A program made the translations under genes and the position numbers. Below the pieces are notes generated by a model. That model was given only the letters and a program-made list of their open reading frames with translations. It did no database searches and was not told the origin of the DNA. This document shows, one piece after another, positions 16,071 through 24,688 of a stretch of 64,000 bases of DNA. This DNA comes from Pseudomonadota bacterium (GTDB lineage Bacteria; Desulfobacterota; Desulfobacteria; Desulfobacterales; Desulfolunaceae), in the NCBI GenBank assembly GCA_018818835.1, contig JAHIRD010000150.1:56730-120729 (forward strand), given 5' to 3'. How positions within the stretch are numbered: the first letter of the stretch is position 1; each line of letters opens with the position of its first letter.

Positions 16071-17014
16071 GAGAGGTCACCCAGGGGTTTTTGGGCGGTT
16101 GTTTCCATCATGTCCGTATGGCCCCCTTTGAGGTAAAAAAGGGCAGGGATGCCACATAGGGCCACAAAAATAGGATTCTGAACCCCGAAAAACGAGCAGA
16201 CAGGATCTGGGATCTTTTTTGTTTTCAGGAAATTCTGAACTGACCAGGCAATGGGTCCGGGTCTGAAACAGGGTTTGATATGCTTGATGTCAAATCCTTC
16301 CATGGATAAGAGGCATCGGATACTGTCATGGCTGAAATGGGACAGGTGACGGGGCAGGTGGTAGCCCCACCAGCTTGGGCCAAAGGGTTTTCGTATGGGG
16401 GCATCCACATCGGGATTCTCCGTGATAAACAGGCCTCCGGGTTTGAGAATCCTGAATACCTCCTGGACGGTTTCTTTGAGATCAGGGACATGCTCAAGCA
16501 CGTGGGACATGTAAACCAGATCAAAATAATCCGATGGATAGGCTGCCTGGACCAGGGTTTTTGCCTGAACAGAAAGTCCCTTTTGTATGGCCCTGGATGC
16601 CATGTCATGGTTTGGCTCGCACCCATAGGCCTCCCAGAGTGTGTTTTCCTGAAGGTAGGAAAGAAAATATCCAAAGGAACAGCCCACATCCAGAAAACGG
16701 CCATTCTCGGGTATGAGATGTTTCAGGGCCGCATACCTGGATTTACACAGATAGTTTTCCCTGATGGTATCCGCCAGGCCGGATTGGGTGTAACAGACAT
16801 AATTGTCCTGATAAAAATATCGAAACAGGTCGTCCGTACAGGGCCTGGGAGAGGTGTAGATCATGGTGCAGTCGGTGCACTGAACCACCTGGAAGAGGTT
16901 GGTGTAAGGCGTCTCGAAATCCGGGGCACTGACCACGGGCCTGTGATTTGCAGCTCCGCAGACCGGGCAGGGGACCTCTTCAAGATTCAGATTAAGGTGT
17001 GTCGTGTCAGTCAT
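16067..17014 (-). CDS. Zinc-ribbon class I SAM methyltransferase (cluster copy 1)
   Basis: A 315-aa protein with an N-terminal zinc ribbon (CPVCG near residue 16 and CTDC near residue 48) and a Methyltransf_23-type SAM domain (FLDVGCSFGYFLSYL as motif I, SHVLEHVPDLKETV as the later motif). A hydrophobic C-terminal segment (residues 277-298) may anchor it to the membrane. It overlaps the following radical SAM gene by 4 bp and starts 4 bp after the preceding one. The paralogue at 22563-23546 has the same layout. This type is common in surface polysaccharide and lipid clusters, but the acceptor here cannot be named. Confidence 0.85.
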   Translation of the reverse strand: MTDTTHLNLNLEEVPCPVCGAANHRPVVSAPDFETPYTNLFQVVQCTDCTMIYTSPRPCTDDLFRYFYQDNYVCYTQSGLADTIRENYLCKSRYAALKHLIPENGRFLDVGCSFGYFLSYLQENTLWEAYGCEPNHDMASRAIQKGLSVQAKTLVQAAYPSDYFDLVYMSHVLEHVPDLKETVQEVFRILKPGGLFITENPDVDAPIRKPFGPSWWGYHLPRHLSHFSHDSIRCLLSMEGFDIKHIKPCFRPGPIAWSVQNFLKTKKIPDPVCSFFGVQNPIFVALCGIPALFYLKGGHTDMMETTAQKPLGDLS

Positions 17015-17018
17015 TATC

Positions 17019-18167
17019 TTATCGTTTGAATGTCGGGGTTTTCAGTTCTTTCTCCAGATCCTTATAGAAGACCGGCTGGCGGGAAAAATCAAGGGTTTTA
17101 TCAATGACACGGCGGATAAACATCTTGTTTTCAGCGGCCAGGCAGTGATCATGATAGGTGTTGAACACCGAGAACCCTAAGCATCGATGATAGATGGATA
17201 CCAGGCTTTCAGTGATAACATTCCCGAAAGACACATGGATATAGGGGCATGCCAGTACATCACCGTAGGCACACAGATAAATTTTTTCCTTCATGGCCGG
17301 ACAACCCTTGGGGCCGAAATTGGAATCGAACTCGGTTCTGAAAAAAGGGAAGCGTTCGGTCAGTTTTTTAAGAATCCTCCGTTCGTCACCAAACCATAAA
17401 AGGTTTTTTTTCTCTTTGAAACGTCCCACGGGGACGGGCAGGTTTCCGTATACAATATGGCCCAGGGTGCCCAGATGAGAAATCAGTTTGGGTAATTCGG
17501 GGGAATGGATCAGCTGATTGTCGATGGTGATGTTCACCGATGTCTGGAGTCCCACCTCCTGTGCCATGGACAGGGCCAGGAGAGACTTGTCAAAATAGCC
17601 ATCATGGTGGCGAAAGGTATCCTGTTTATCCTTATCTGGATATTCAAGGCTGACGCCGAAAAAATCAAGTCCTGCCTTTTTGAGTGATAAGAGCCGTGAT
17701 TTGGTGGCCAGCATGCCGTTGCTCTGGATATAGATCAGGTTCCGGCGGGGTTCGAACAAGCCGATTACTGTTTCAAGATCCTTTCTCATGAGGATTTCCC
17801 CCCCGGTGAAATGGATCACGGTGATGCCCAGCTTTTTGCAGTCCCTGGCCACCTGTTTCAAGGTGGCATAGTCCATTTCCTTTTCATTGCCATTGAAAAG
17901 GGGGGCGGTGAAACAGTGGTCGCAGGACATGTTGCAGTCAAAGGTCAAGGCGATGTCAATCTGCCTGGGTGTTATTTTACCCAGACATATGGCTTTGATG
18001 AATTTATCGATATATCGGAGAACCACACGGGGTTTTCCTAAGGCAATCAGATACCGCGCGTTGGCAAGGGTTTTTACGGCCTTTGCTGTTGCTTTTTTTA
18101 GATGCATGTGACCCATGCGTGAATAAATACCTTTATTTTTGTCCGAATGACAAGAAAAACATATCAT
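17019..18167 (-). CDS. Radical SAM protein with C-terminal Cys cluster (cluster copy 1)
   Basis: A 382-aa protein with CNMSCDHC (C78, C82, C85) and a C-terminal region carrying GCPAMKEKIYLCAYGDVLACPY, a SPASM-like cysteine pattern. It is clearly paralogous to the protein at 21508-22566, which has GCPAAMEKIYITPYGDVLPCPF at the equivalent place. The ATG at 18167 overlaps the upstream stop as ATGA, so it is translationally coupled. In both copies this gene is directly followed by a zinc-ribbon methyltransferase, so the pair is probably a functional unit. The substrate is unknown. Confidence 0.85.
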   Translation of the reverse strand: MICFSCHSDKNKGIYSRMGHMHLKKATAKAVKTLANARYLIALGKPRVVLRYIDKFIKAICLGKITPRQIDIALTFDCNMSCDHCFTAPLFNGNEKEMDYATLKQVARDCKKLGITVIHFTGGEILMRKDLETVIGLFEPRRNLIYIQSNGMLATKSRLLSLKKAGLDFFGVSLEYPDKDKQDTFRHHDGYFDKSLLALSMAQEVGLQTSVNITIDNQLIHSPELPKLISHLGTLGHIVYGNLPVPVGRFKEKKNLLWFGDERRILKKLTERFPFFRTEFDSNFGPKGCPAMKEKIYLCAYGDVLACPYIHVSFGNVITESLVSIYHRCLGFSVFNTYHDHCLAAENKMFIRRVIDKTLDFSRQPVFYKDLEKELKTPTFKR

Positions 18168-19648
18168 GGGAGCTTTTTTCTCCCGGACGAAAATCCCATT
18201 TGCAGAATCAGTCGTACTTGCTTGAGATAAAGAATTTTTCTGGGGATTTTCAGGAAATACCGGAAAAGTCTTAAGGGGGTGAAAAACATGAAGTAACTGA
18301 TTAAAATGTATTTTCGGAGATGTATGCCCGTGACATCCGAATAGTACGTGGTCGGTGCGAAAAACGATGCGTGGGGTTGGTCAAGACGATGTCGGCCCCG
18401 TTCACTGATGTTTTTTCTGGCCATGGTATACAGGACAGTGCCTTTGAAGGGGATCACCGAAAAAAACGAGATGGTGGTCAGGGGCAGGCGGGCTGGAAGC
18501 CGGATGGTGCGTTTGATCTCATCAATGGTTTCCGTGGGGAAACCAATCATGAAGTATGCCCGTGTGATGAGGCCTATGCTGTTGGCAAATCGAATGGCCC
18601 GGATGGTTTTATCGATATTGAGATTCTTTTGGATGTATGTCTGAAGTCGGGGCGATGCGGTCTCAATGGCAAAGGTAATCATGTAAGCCCCGGCCTGTTT
18701 GAGCTTGAGGATCATCTCATCGTCGGCCATATCCCCACGGATGGCATTGGGGAAGCTGATCTTGATTTTGAGTTTCCGGTCGATGATCAGGTCACAGATT
18801 TCAAAGACCCGGCTCCGGTCGATATTGAAAATATCATCGTAAATCTGAATCTCGTCCACCGTGTATTTTTTAACCAGAAGCTCGATTTCATCCACGATGT
18901 TTTTGGGGGAACGCAGACGGACCTTTTTCCCAAACATGTTGTGGCAGTATACACAGTGAAAGGGGCAGCCCCGTGAGGTGAACACGGGCATAAACCGTTT
19001 CCCGGCCAAGAGGATGTTGATCTGTATCAACTGGGCATAGAGGTCGATATCCATGAGATCCCAATCCGGCAAGGGAATGGTGTCCAGATCGGAAATTAAG
19101 GGGCCGTAAGGGGGAATGGATAGCTGCCCCTTGGAATCTCTGATGGAAAAGCCCTCAGGCTGGGGCGGGTTGGCCTGGGGACCCTTTGACAGACAATCCA
19201 CCAGATTGCCAAAACTGATTTCCCCTTCACCCCGGACAATGGCGTCCACATGGGGCATATCCTGAAAATCTTCGGGGCAGTGGGTGGGGTATGGGCCGCC
19301 GCAGCAGACATGGACCTGGGGGTTGACCTGTTTGGCGATGTTTGAAAGTTCCAGGAGAATGGGCTGGTCACCGGTCAGGCACAGGAAACCCACGATATCC
19401 GGTTTCCAGTGATGTATCATGTCCCCAAGGCTTTTATTTTTGTCTTTTTCTATGCGAAGATCCAGGAGCCGGGTCTTGATGCCGGGAAAGCGGTTTTTTA
19501 AGGATGATGACAAATACAACAGGCCCATGGGTGGCGATGCCTCATGGGTTGAGCCCCAGAGCCAATGGGGTTTGACCAGAAGGATTTTGGCCTGTGATGG
19601 AATGAAATTCCAGGCCACATCATTTTCTTCGGGTTTGGTGCTATGCAT
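18164..19648 (-). CDS. B12-binding-fold radical SAM enzyme (cluster copy 2)
   Basis: A 494-aa paralogue of the 14667 gene with the same layout: B12-like domain (HVCCGGPYPTHCPEDF), CPFHCVYC (C228, C232, C235), radical SAM barrel, and a basic helical C-terminus (FFTPLRLFRYFLKIPRK). It is the second gene of the minus-strand series, 39 bp after the stop of the 19688 gene. Having two such enzymes plus matching methyltransferases in one operon suggests successive modifications of one scaffold. The exact reaction cannot be read from sequence. Confidence 0.85.
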   Translation of the reverse strand: MHSTKPEENDVAWNFIPSQAKILLVKPHWLWGSTHEASPPMGLLYLSSSLKNRFPGIKTRLLDLRIEKDKNKSLGDMIHHWKPDIVGFLCLTGDQPILLELSNIAKQVNPQVHVCCGGPYPTHCPEDFQDMPHVDAIVRGEGEISFGNLVDCLSKGPQANPPQPEGFSIRDSKGQLSIPPYGPLISDLDTIPLPDWDLMDIDLYAQLIQINILLAGKRFMPVFTSRGCPFHCVYCHNMFGKKVRLRSPKNIVDEIELLVKKYTVDEIQIYDDIFNIDRSRVFEICDLIIDRKLKIKISFPNAIRGDMADDEMILKLKQAGAYMITFAIETASPRLQTYIQKNLNIDKTIRAIRFANSIGLITRAYFMIGFPTETIDEIKRTIRLPARLPLTTISFFSVIPFKGTVLYTMARKNISERGRHRLDQPHASFFAPTTYYSDVTGIHLRKYILISYFMFFTPLRLFRYFLKIPRKILYLKQVRLILQMGFSSGRKKLP

Positions 19649-19687
19649 GTGTTTCCCCCGTGATCAGGCAATAAGGTAATCAACAGA

Positions 19688-20743
19688 TCAGGAATTCCCG
19701 GATCTGTTTTTTGTGATGGCCGGAACCCTTAAGGGGATATGTTTCCCCTGAAAGCTTCTGCAACGAACACAGACCTCGGGCCTTTTTTTATGGATAAAAT
19801 CATTCAAAAGACCTCGTAAGCCCGGACCATGGATGATCCTGTCCAGGGTATCGTCCTTAAGATTCCCCACAATGATGCTCCGATACCCGGCTGAAACACA
19901 GCAGGGTGAGACATCTCCGTTGGTCAGAATACTGAGACTCCCACGCCAGGGTTCGATGCAGTCCCCCATGGCCCGGGTTCCGTTGTAGCGGATCATGGGG
20001 GATAATTTGATATGGCTGACAAGGCCTTCCCAGGTTTTATGGATATTTTTTATTTCAGTCATATTATCCTGATGCACCACCACCGACAGCTTGATCTCCA
20101 TGCCAGGGGGTTTTATGACCTTAAAGGCCCTGATCCGGGCCTTCAGAACATCCAGGGACACACCACGGTGCTTGAGGGCATTGGCCTCATCCGGTTCCAC
20201 CGAGACCACAAGAACGTCCGGATTCGATTGGGCGATATTCTGCATGACCTGAGCTGTCAGAAGGGTTCCGTTGGTGTAAAGAACCGTCCTGATGCCTTTG
20301 GATCGTGCATAGGTGATCATGGTGTGGATATGGGGGTGAAGCAAGGGTTCCCCAATCAGCGCAAAGGCAATGGATTCAACACTTGCAGGGGCCTGGTCCA
20401 CGATTTTTTTGAACAGGTCCAGGGGCATGAAACGGGGTCGCTTGCTTTTATGTTCAAAATAATGATTGATGGAATGCCAGCAGTAGGAACATTGGAGATT
20501 GCATCCGAACACCGGTTCGACAATCAGGGAAATGATTCGGTGGACTTTGGGCTTTCGTGCCGCAAAATAAATAACGTTCAAGGCTTCATGAACATAGGTG
20601 ACAGGCCGGTTCATTTTTTCATAAATCCAGTCCGCATTTTTGCTGTTTCCGTAGAACATAACAGACGCAATATGGCAACATCCTTTGAGGACAAGCTTGA
20701 TGAAACGCTCTCGTGTGTTTGAAGCCATATTAAGGGTTACCAT
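19688..20743 (-). CDS. Radical SAM protein with C-terminal Cys cluster
   Basis: About 351 aa. The frame is open up to 20923, but that N-terminal extension is encoded by a simple repeat (ATCGAAATCGGG units, giving an Arg/Phe run) and is unlikely to be protein. ATG 20743 or ATG 20728 are the realistic starts; neither has a good ribosome binding site. GCNLQCSYC binds the cluster, and CVSAGYRS plus CVRCRSFQGK near the C-terminus form a SPASM-like auxiliary site. The enzyme differs from the other two radical SAM/SPASM proteins here and looks like PqqE/MoaA-related modifiers. First gene of the minus-strand series. Confidence 0.75.
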   Translation of the reverse strand: MVTLNMASNTRERFIKLVLKGCCHIASVMFYGNSKNADWIYEKMNRPVTYVHEALNVIYFAARKPKVHRIISLIVEPVFGCNLQCSYCWHSINHYFEHKSKRPRFMPLDLFKKIVDQAPASVESIAFALIGEPLLHPHIHTMITYARSKGIRTVLYTNGTLLTAQVMQNIAQSNPDVLVVSVEPDEANALKHRGVSLDVLKARIRAFKVIKPPGMEIKLSVVVHQDNMTEIKNIHKTWEGLVSHIKLSPMIRYNGTRAMGDCIEPWRGSLSILTNGDVSPCCVSAGYRSIIVGNLKDDTLDRIIHGPGLRGLLNDFIHKKRPEVCVRCRSFQGKHIPLRVPAITKNRSGNS

Positions 20744-20875
20744 CTGTGTTTTATACGCCTGATTAATTTGAAAGGAACACTCATGGGGTATAATAGATGG
20801 GCTTGTTATGTCAAGGGCAATCCTGTAATAGGATTTGACAGGATGGGTGTGTTTATATATGCCTTGTTGGAATAA

Positions 20876-20912
20876 TCGAAATCGGGATCGAAATCGAAAT
20901 CGGGATCGAAAA
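20876..20912. repeat. Short degenerate tandem repeat
   Basis: CGAAATCGGGAT and GAAATCGA words alternate over about 37 bp. They would encode an Arg/Phe-rich run if the radical SAM frame were extended, which is why that extension is rejected. Confidence 0.6.
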
Positions 20913-20923
20913 CAAAGTTTCAT

Positions 20924-21507
20924 TACCCAGGCAATGCCTGGGAATGAAACAAAAACTGTTTTACCATGAAGTACATGATGGTCATGAAGAAAAACGATTA
21001 AATATTTAAACCACCCACTCCCTTTGGTCGTTCAAGAACACGAAGAGCACGAAGAAGGGTAAAAGATTATCCCTGCCGGGGGCCAACCTTTTAAAAAGGT
21101 TGCCAAATATGAATTTTGGGATGAGTCAAATGTCCGCTGTCGAGATGCAAGCACGGGCACGACGCATCGTGTCCCTCCGTAAGATGATATAGCTTGTGTG
21201 TTCTTTGTGCCTTCGTGAGAGACCAGTTTTTTGGTTGTGGCTTTGCAGCGCTGTGCTACTATCTCGCAAAATTAAGTTTTTTTTGCTGGAAGTTAAAGCC
21301 ATAATCAAATAAATTGCTAAAATTATTTGTTTTTCTTCGTGCTCTTCGTGTCCTTCAGTGAGCTATGCGAACGGGTGGTTTAAAAAAAGAAAAAACAAGT
21401 TTACCCAGAGCAAGAAGTTCATGAAGAAAACATCTCCACCCTAAACTTTATGTCTTTCATGACCTTCATGGTGAGTAAAAAATTTTGAAACACACGAGGC
21501 GAACTCC
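20924..21507. other. Gene-free gap made of dispersed repeat fragments
   Basis: No gene is supported here. It contains a hairpin CCCAGGCAATGCCTGGG (20926-20942, also seen near 38591 as a variant) and several pieces of a dispersed family built from CTTCGTG / CACGAAG words (21030-21060, 21195-21255, 21328-21384). The 21195-21255 segment is nearly identical to 61391-61448. It separates the divergent radical SAM genes and must hold the promoter of the 21508 gene. Confidence 0.6.
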
Positions 21508-22566
21508 GTGACGCGATCCGATATTATAAGGCAGCTGTATTTTCTTTCATACACCCTTACTCCCTTTCGCTTTTCCATGGTGAAAAACCAGGTTGTGAAA
21601 CGGCTAAAATCACGGCTGGGTCTGGGCCGGGGATTTCGTGTCATGGATCTGGCCCTGGGTTATGACTGCAATCTCAGGTGTGATCATTGCTCGGCCATGG
21701 TCCTGAAACGTGACGCCCCTGTTCTTGACCTGGATGATTATCAAAGCATCGTCACCCAGGCCAAAGCCCTGGATAATCTTTCCTGGAACATCACAGGCGG
21801 CGAGCCTCTTTTGTCGGATATGCTGGATGATGTGATTCCCATTCTGGAGCCGAAGCACCATTATATTTCCATTCAGACCAACGGGACGCTGCTTTCCTAT
21901 TCACGGGCCAGGGAGCTTGCCCGTTTGGGGGTGAACTGCATTACCACCAGCCTGGACAGCGCGGACCGGGACAAACACAATCAATTCAGGGGAAGTTCCG
22001 CGTCATTTGATGCGGTTTTTTCTGCGGTTGACAATGCCCGGCGGGCCGGGATGAAGGTTCTGGTTGGCGGGACCGTGAGCCATGAGACAATCCGATCAAG
22101 GGACTTGGAAGACCTGATTGGCCTTGTGAACAGAATGGGGGCCATGTTTTTATTCAATCTGGCGGTTCCCTGCGGCAAGTGGGCAAACAAGGAATCCCTG
22201 GTGCTTAGCGGAAGTGATCGGGACTATCTGATGCACCTCATGGATAAATATCCGGCCACATCAACGGACCATGAACCGGGCCGGAACCAAAAAGGCTGCC
22301 CTGCAGCCATGGAAAAAATCTACATCACCCCCTATGGTGATGTGCTGCCTTGTCCCTTTATCCATATTTCCTTTGGCAATGTGAAAAAGGATAAGCTGGT
22401 TGACATTGTTGCCCGTATGCGAAAAAATCCGTTTCTTTCAGGTTATCCTGGGATTTGCCTGGCTGCGGAAGACCGGGATTTTCATAGCCGGGTGCTCTCA
22501 CGGAATGAATTCATCCAAGGGACAAACCTTCCGGTTGACCACCGGGATATCTGGGGTGATTTATGA
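21508..22566 (+). CDS. Radical SAM protein with C-terminal Cys cluster (cluster copy 2)
   Basis: A 352-aa protein starting with GTG at 21508 (GAGG eight bases upstream). It has CNLRCDHC (C54, C58, C61), the NITGGEPLL motif that follows the barrel start, and the C-terminal GCPAAMEKIYITPYGDV / CPFIHISFGNV region with the auxiliary cysteines. It is a paralogue of the 17019 gene and overlaps the following methyltransferase by 4 bp, reproducing the same two-gene unit in the opposite orientation. The function is probably the same modification on a related substrate. Confidence 0.85.
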   Translation: MTRSDIIRQLYFLSYTLTPFRFSMVKNQVVKRLKSRLGLGRGFRVMDLALGYDCNLRCDHCSAMVLKRDAPVLDLDDYQSIVTQAKALDNLSWNITGGEPLLSDMLDDVIPILEPKHHYISIQTNGTLLSYSRARELARLGVNCITTSLDSADRDKHNQFRGSSASFDAVFSAVDNARRAGMKVLVGGTVSHETIRSRDLEDLIGLVNRMGAMFLFNLAVPCGKWANKESLVLSGSDRDYLMHLMDKYPATSTDHEPGRNQKGCPAAMEKIYITPYGDVLPCPFIHISFGNVKKDKLVDIVARMRKNPFLSGYPGICLAAEDRDFHSRVLSRNEFIQGTNLPVDHRDIWGDL

Positions 22567-23546
22567 TCGATCACAATCCGGTTATTGAATGCCGAACGGT
22601 GCCCTGTGTCCTATGCGGGTCCAGAGACTTTAGCCGGGTCGCATCGGGGCAAGACTACGAATACAAAACCTCGCATCAGACTTTTTATTTTGTATCCTGT
22701 CTGTCCTGCGGACATGTTTACCTGAATCCCAGGCCCACACCGGCAAGTTTGCCCAAGGCCTATCCTGATCATTATTATACGCTGGAAGGTCGTCACACAG
22801 TCCGTCATTCTATGATCATCCCTCGTCTGAAGTCTTTGGTGATCAAACATCGTCTTAGGGAATTCAAGAATTTATTCAAAACAAAGGCAAAGATTCTGGA
22901 GGTGGGGTGCGGGGATGGATCCCTTTTGCTGGATCTGAAACACCGCTATCCGGGATTGGACCTGACGGGTATGGATTTTTCGGTCAGTCAGGACACAGAC
23001 CGGCTTTTCCATGAAGCTGGAATTAAATTGATCCGAGGGCGGGTGGAAGACACGGCCCTTGAACCTGAATCCTATGATTTGATCATCATGAACCAGGTGA
23101 TCGAACACGTCCCCGACCCGCCATCGGTCCTTGCATCCCTGGCCAAAAGCCTGAAACCAGGCGGCCGGATCAGCATTGAAACCCCGAACCGGGTAGGTTA
23201 TGACCGGCGTTTTTTTAAAGACTCATTCTGGGGCGGGTATTATTTCCCCCGGCATTTGCATCTGTTTGATAAAACCGGTCTGACTGCTCTTTTGGAAAAA
23301 AATGGTTTTGTTGTGGAATACCACGCTTATCTTTTGGCACCTATAATCTGGGCCTTTAGTTTTCATGGCCTTTTTTCCCATGCTCCTTGGGCAGGAGGTT
23401 GCTTGAAACGTCTGGCTGGTTTTTTTAGTGATCGAAATCCCCTTTGTCTTTCCATCTTCACTCTGGTTGATATCCTGGCTCGGCTCTGTGGTCTTGCTAC
23501 GTCGAATCAGAAGTTTATTGCTCGGAAGGAGTCGTTGGTGGACTGA
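22563..23546 (+). CDS. Zinc-ribbon class I SAM methyltransferase (cluster copy 2)
   Basis: A 327-aa protein with N-terminal zinc ribbon (CVLCG and CLSCG), motif I ILEVGCGDGSLLLDL, and NQVIEHVPDPPSVL. Like its paralogue at 16067-17014 it has FWGGYYFPRHLHLF near the C-terminal third and a hydrophobic tail. The last codons and the stop (TGA, 23544-23546) are the first unit of a 9-bp tandem repeat array, so the C-terminus may have been redefined by repeat expansion. It is coupled to the radical SAM gene by a 4-bp overlap. Confidence 0.85.
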   Translation: MIDHNPVIECRTVPCVLCGSRDFSRVASGQDYEYKTSHQTFYFVSCLSCGHVYLNPRPTPASLPKAYPDHYYTLEGRHTVRHSMIIPRLKSLVIKHRLREFKNLFKTKAKILEVGCGDGSLLLDLKHRYPGLDLTGMDFSVSQDTDRLFHEAGIKLIRGRVEDTALEPESYDLIIMNQVIEHVPDPPSVLASLAKSLKPGGRISIETPNRVGYDRRFFKDSFWGGYYFPRHLHLFDKTGLTALLEKNGFVVEYHAYLLAPIIWAFSFHGLFSHAPWAGGCLKRLAGFFSDRNPLCLSIFTLVDILARLCGLATSNQKFIARKESLVD

Positions 23547-23699
23547 GTGGACTGAGTGGACTGGGTGGACTGGGTGGACTGAGTGGACTGGGTGGACTGA
23601 GTGGACTGGGTGGACTGAGTGGACTGAGTGGACTGGGTGGACTGGGTGGACTGAGTGGACTGGGTGGACTGGGTGGACTGAGTGGACTGAGTGGACTGG
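23538..23699. repeat. Tandem array of 18 nine-bp units
   Basis: Eighteen consecutive GTGGACTGR units, the last base alternating A or G, with no other substitutions. The first unit provides the stop codon of the methyltransferase gene. In one frame the array encodes WTEWTG-type repeats, but that frame has no start of its own or other coding signs. The near-perfect units suggest recent slippage. Confidence 0.95.
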
Positions 23700-23737
23700 G
23701 TGGGCAGCGCCGCTGGTTTAGGGTGAGAAAAGGAATA

Positions 23738-24235
23738 TCATGTGACCGGAGCGGTTGCCAAGGGCAGAAATAAAGTCAAGAGCTCACGGGCTGTTTGAAT
23801 GAAACCATGGTGTCGATAAAAGTCAGCTGCAGTATTGTCCTTGGCATCGACCAGCAGAGCATAGGCGGCAATTTCAGAGCGCACAACACGTGTGAGAGCA
23901 TCGGCAAGAAGTGCAGCACCGAGTCCCAGGCCCTTGTATGTCTGATCAACGGCAAGACGTCCCATTCTCACCACAGGAACAGAGGGGTATCTCGGGAGTT
24001 TTTTTTTGAATTTTTCGGGCAGGTCGCCGAGAAAGACGCTTGCTGAGGCTAATGTATAGTATCCTGCAATTCGGTCATCGTTTGTTCGTGCTATAAAACA
24101 TGCCGTCACCCTCCGTCGTATATCTTGTGTCAGTCTTTCCTGGAAGTAAGAATCCAGAGGTTCGGAACCGCAGTTGAAGGTGCTGCGATCTTGGGTTTGA
24201 TTGATGGGAATCACTCGAAAGCGTTTATCATTCAT
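23738..24235 (-). CDS. GNAT acetyltransferase toxin (TacT-like)
   Basis: A 165-aa GNAT protein with the N-terminal signature FNCGSEPLDSYFQERLTQD and the acetyl-CoA loop QTYKGLGLGAALL (around residue 100). This is the TacT/AtaT-type toxin family, which acetylates aminoacyl-tRNA. Its start overlaps the end of the DUF1778 gene by 4 bp, the standard order antitoxin then toxin. The protein is full length with no visible damage. Confidence 0.9.
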   Translation of the reverse strand: MNDKRFRVIPINQTQDRSTFNCGSEPLDSYFQERLTQDIRRRVTACFIARTNDDRIAGYYTLASASVFLGDLPEKFKKKLPRYPSVPVVRMGRLAVDQTYKGLGLGAALLADALTRVVRSEIAAYALLVDAKDNTAADFYRHHGFIQTARELLTLFLPLATAPVT

Positions 24236-24516
24236 TCGGAACTGACCATTTTATGATGGTGGTTAAATGCCCGATTTAATGCGTCTGTGGCTTTCGGTGG
24301 TGATAGTATCGCTTGGGCAAAGAGTTCCTGATCGGCCAGTGATAGCCTGAGAATTTCCGACTGTTCTATGGCTCGTTGTGCCGCTTCTTGAACGGCAGAG
24401 ACGATAAAATCGGTCATTGTCCTGTTCTGCAGCATGGCAGCATGTTTCAGCGTGGCGTGCAGTTCTTTGCTGATACGCGCTTCCAGGCGTGCGGTTGATT
24501 TTATGTTTGAACCCAT
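24232..24516 (-). CDS. DUF1778 ribbon-helix-helix antitoxin (TacA-like)
   Basis: A 94-aa protein with a ribbon-helix-helix N-terminus (STARLEARISKELHATLKHA) followed by NRTMTDFIVSAVQEAA, as in DUF1778 antitoxins. AAAAGGAGG lies directly upstream of the ATG, a strong ribosome binding site. The C-terminal part would wrap the GNAT partner encoded next. A palindrome upstream suggests autoregulation. Confidence 0.9.
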   Translation of the reverse strand: MGSNIKSTARLEARISKELHATLKHAAMLQNRTMTDFIVSAVQEAAQRAIEQSEILRLSLADQELFAQAILSPPKATDALNRAFNHHHKMVSSE

Positions 24517-24537
24517 GGTGTACCTCCTTTTAAAATA

Positions 24538-24554
24538 TACGGCAATTAGCCGTA
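24538..24554. promoter_or_regulatory. Inverted repeat upstream of the DUF1778 antitoxin
   Basis: TACGGC-AATTA-GCCGTA lies 22 bp before the antitoxin start, placed to cover the promoter, and is a likely binding site for the ribbon-helix-helix protein. Confidence 0.5.
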
Positions 24555-24631
24555 CATGTCAACCGAGTCGTTGTTTAAAGTTATATTATTTTTTTTAAGG
24601 TTATGGGTTGCTTTACCTAAGCCATCAGCCC

Positions 24632-24661
24632 AAAAAAAACTGGCCCAAAGGCCAGTTTTTT
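24632..24661. terminator. Bidirectional rho-independent terminator
   Basis: AAAAAAAACTGGCC-CAAA-GGCCAGTTTTTT has A and T runs on both sides of a GC stem. It ends the minus-strand 24689 gene. Confidence 0.85.
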
Positions 24662-24688
24662 CACACGGGCAGTTCAAAGAACGGCCCG

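Noticed and set aside
20744..20923. N-terminal extension of the radical SAM protein with an Arg/Phe run
   Set aside because: The extension is made by a simple repeat and has no ribosome binding site; the conserved domain begins well downstream.
23428..23721. Open frame encoding WTEWTG repeats
   Set aside because: It is produced by the GTGGACTGR tandem array read in another frame and starts within the methyltransferase gene; no ribosome binding site or independent sequence supports it.
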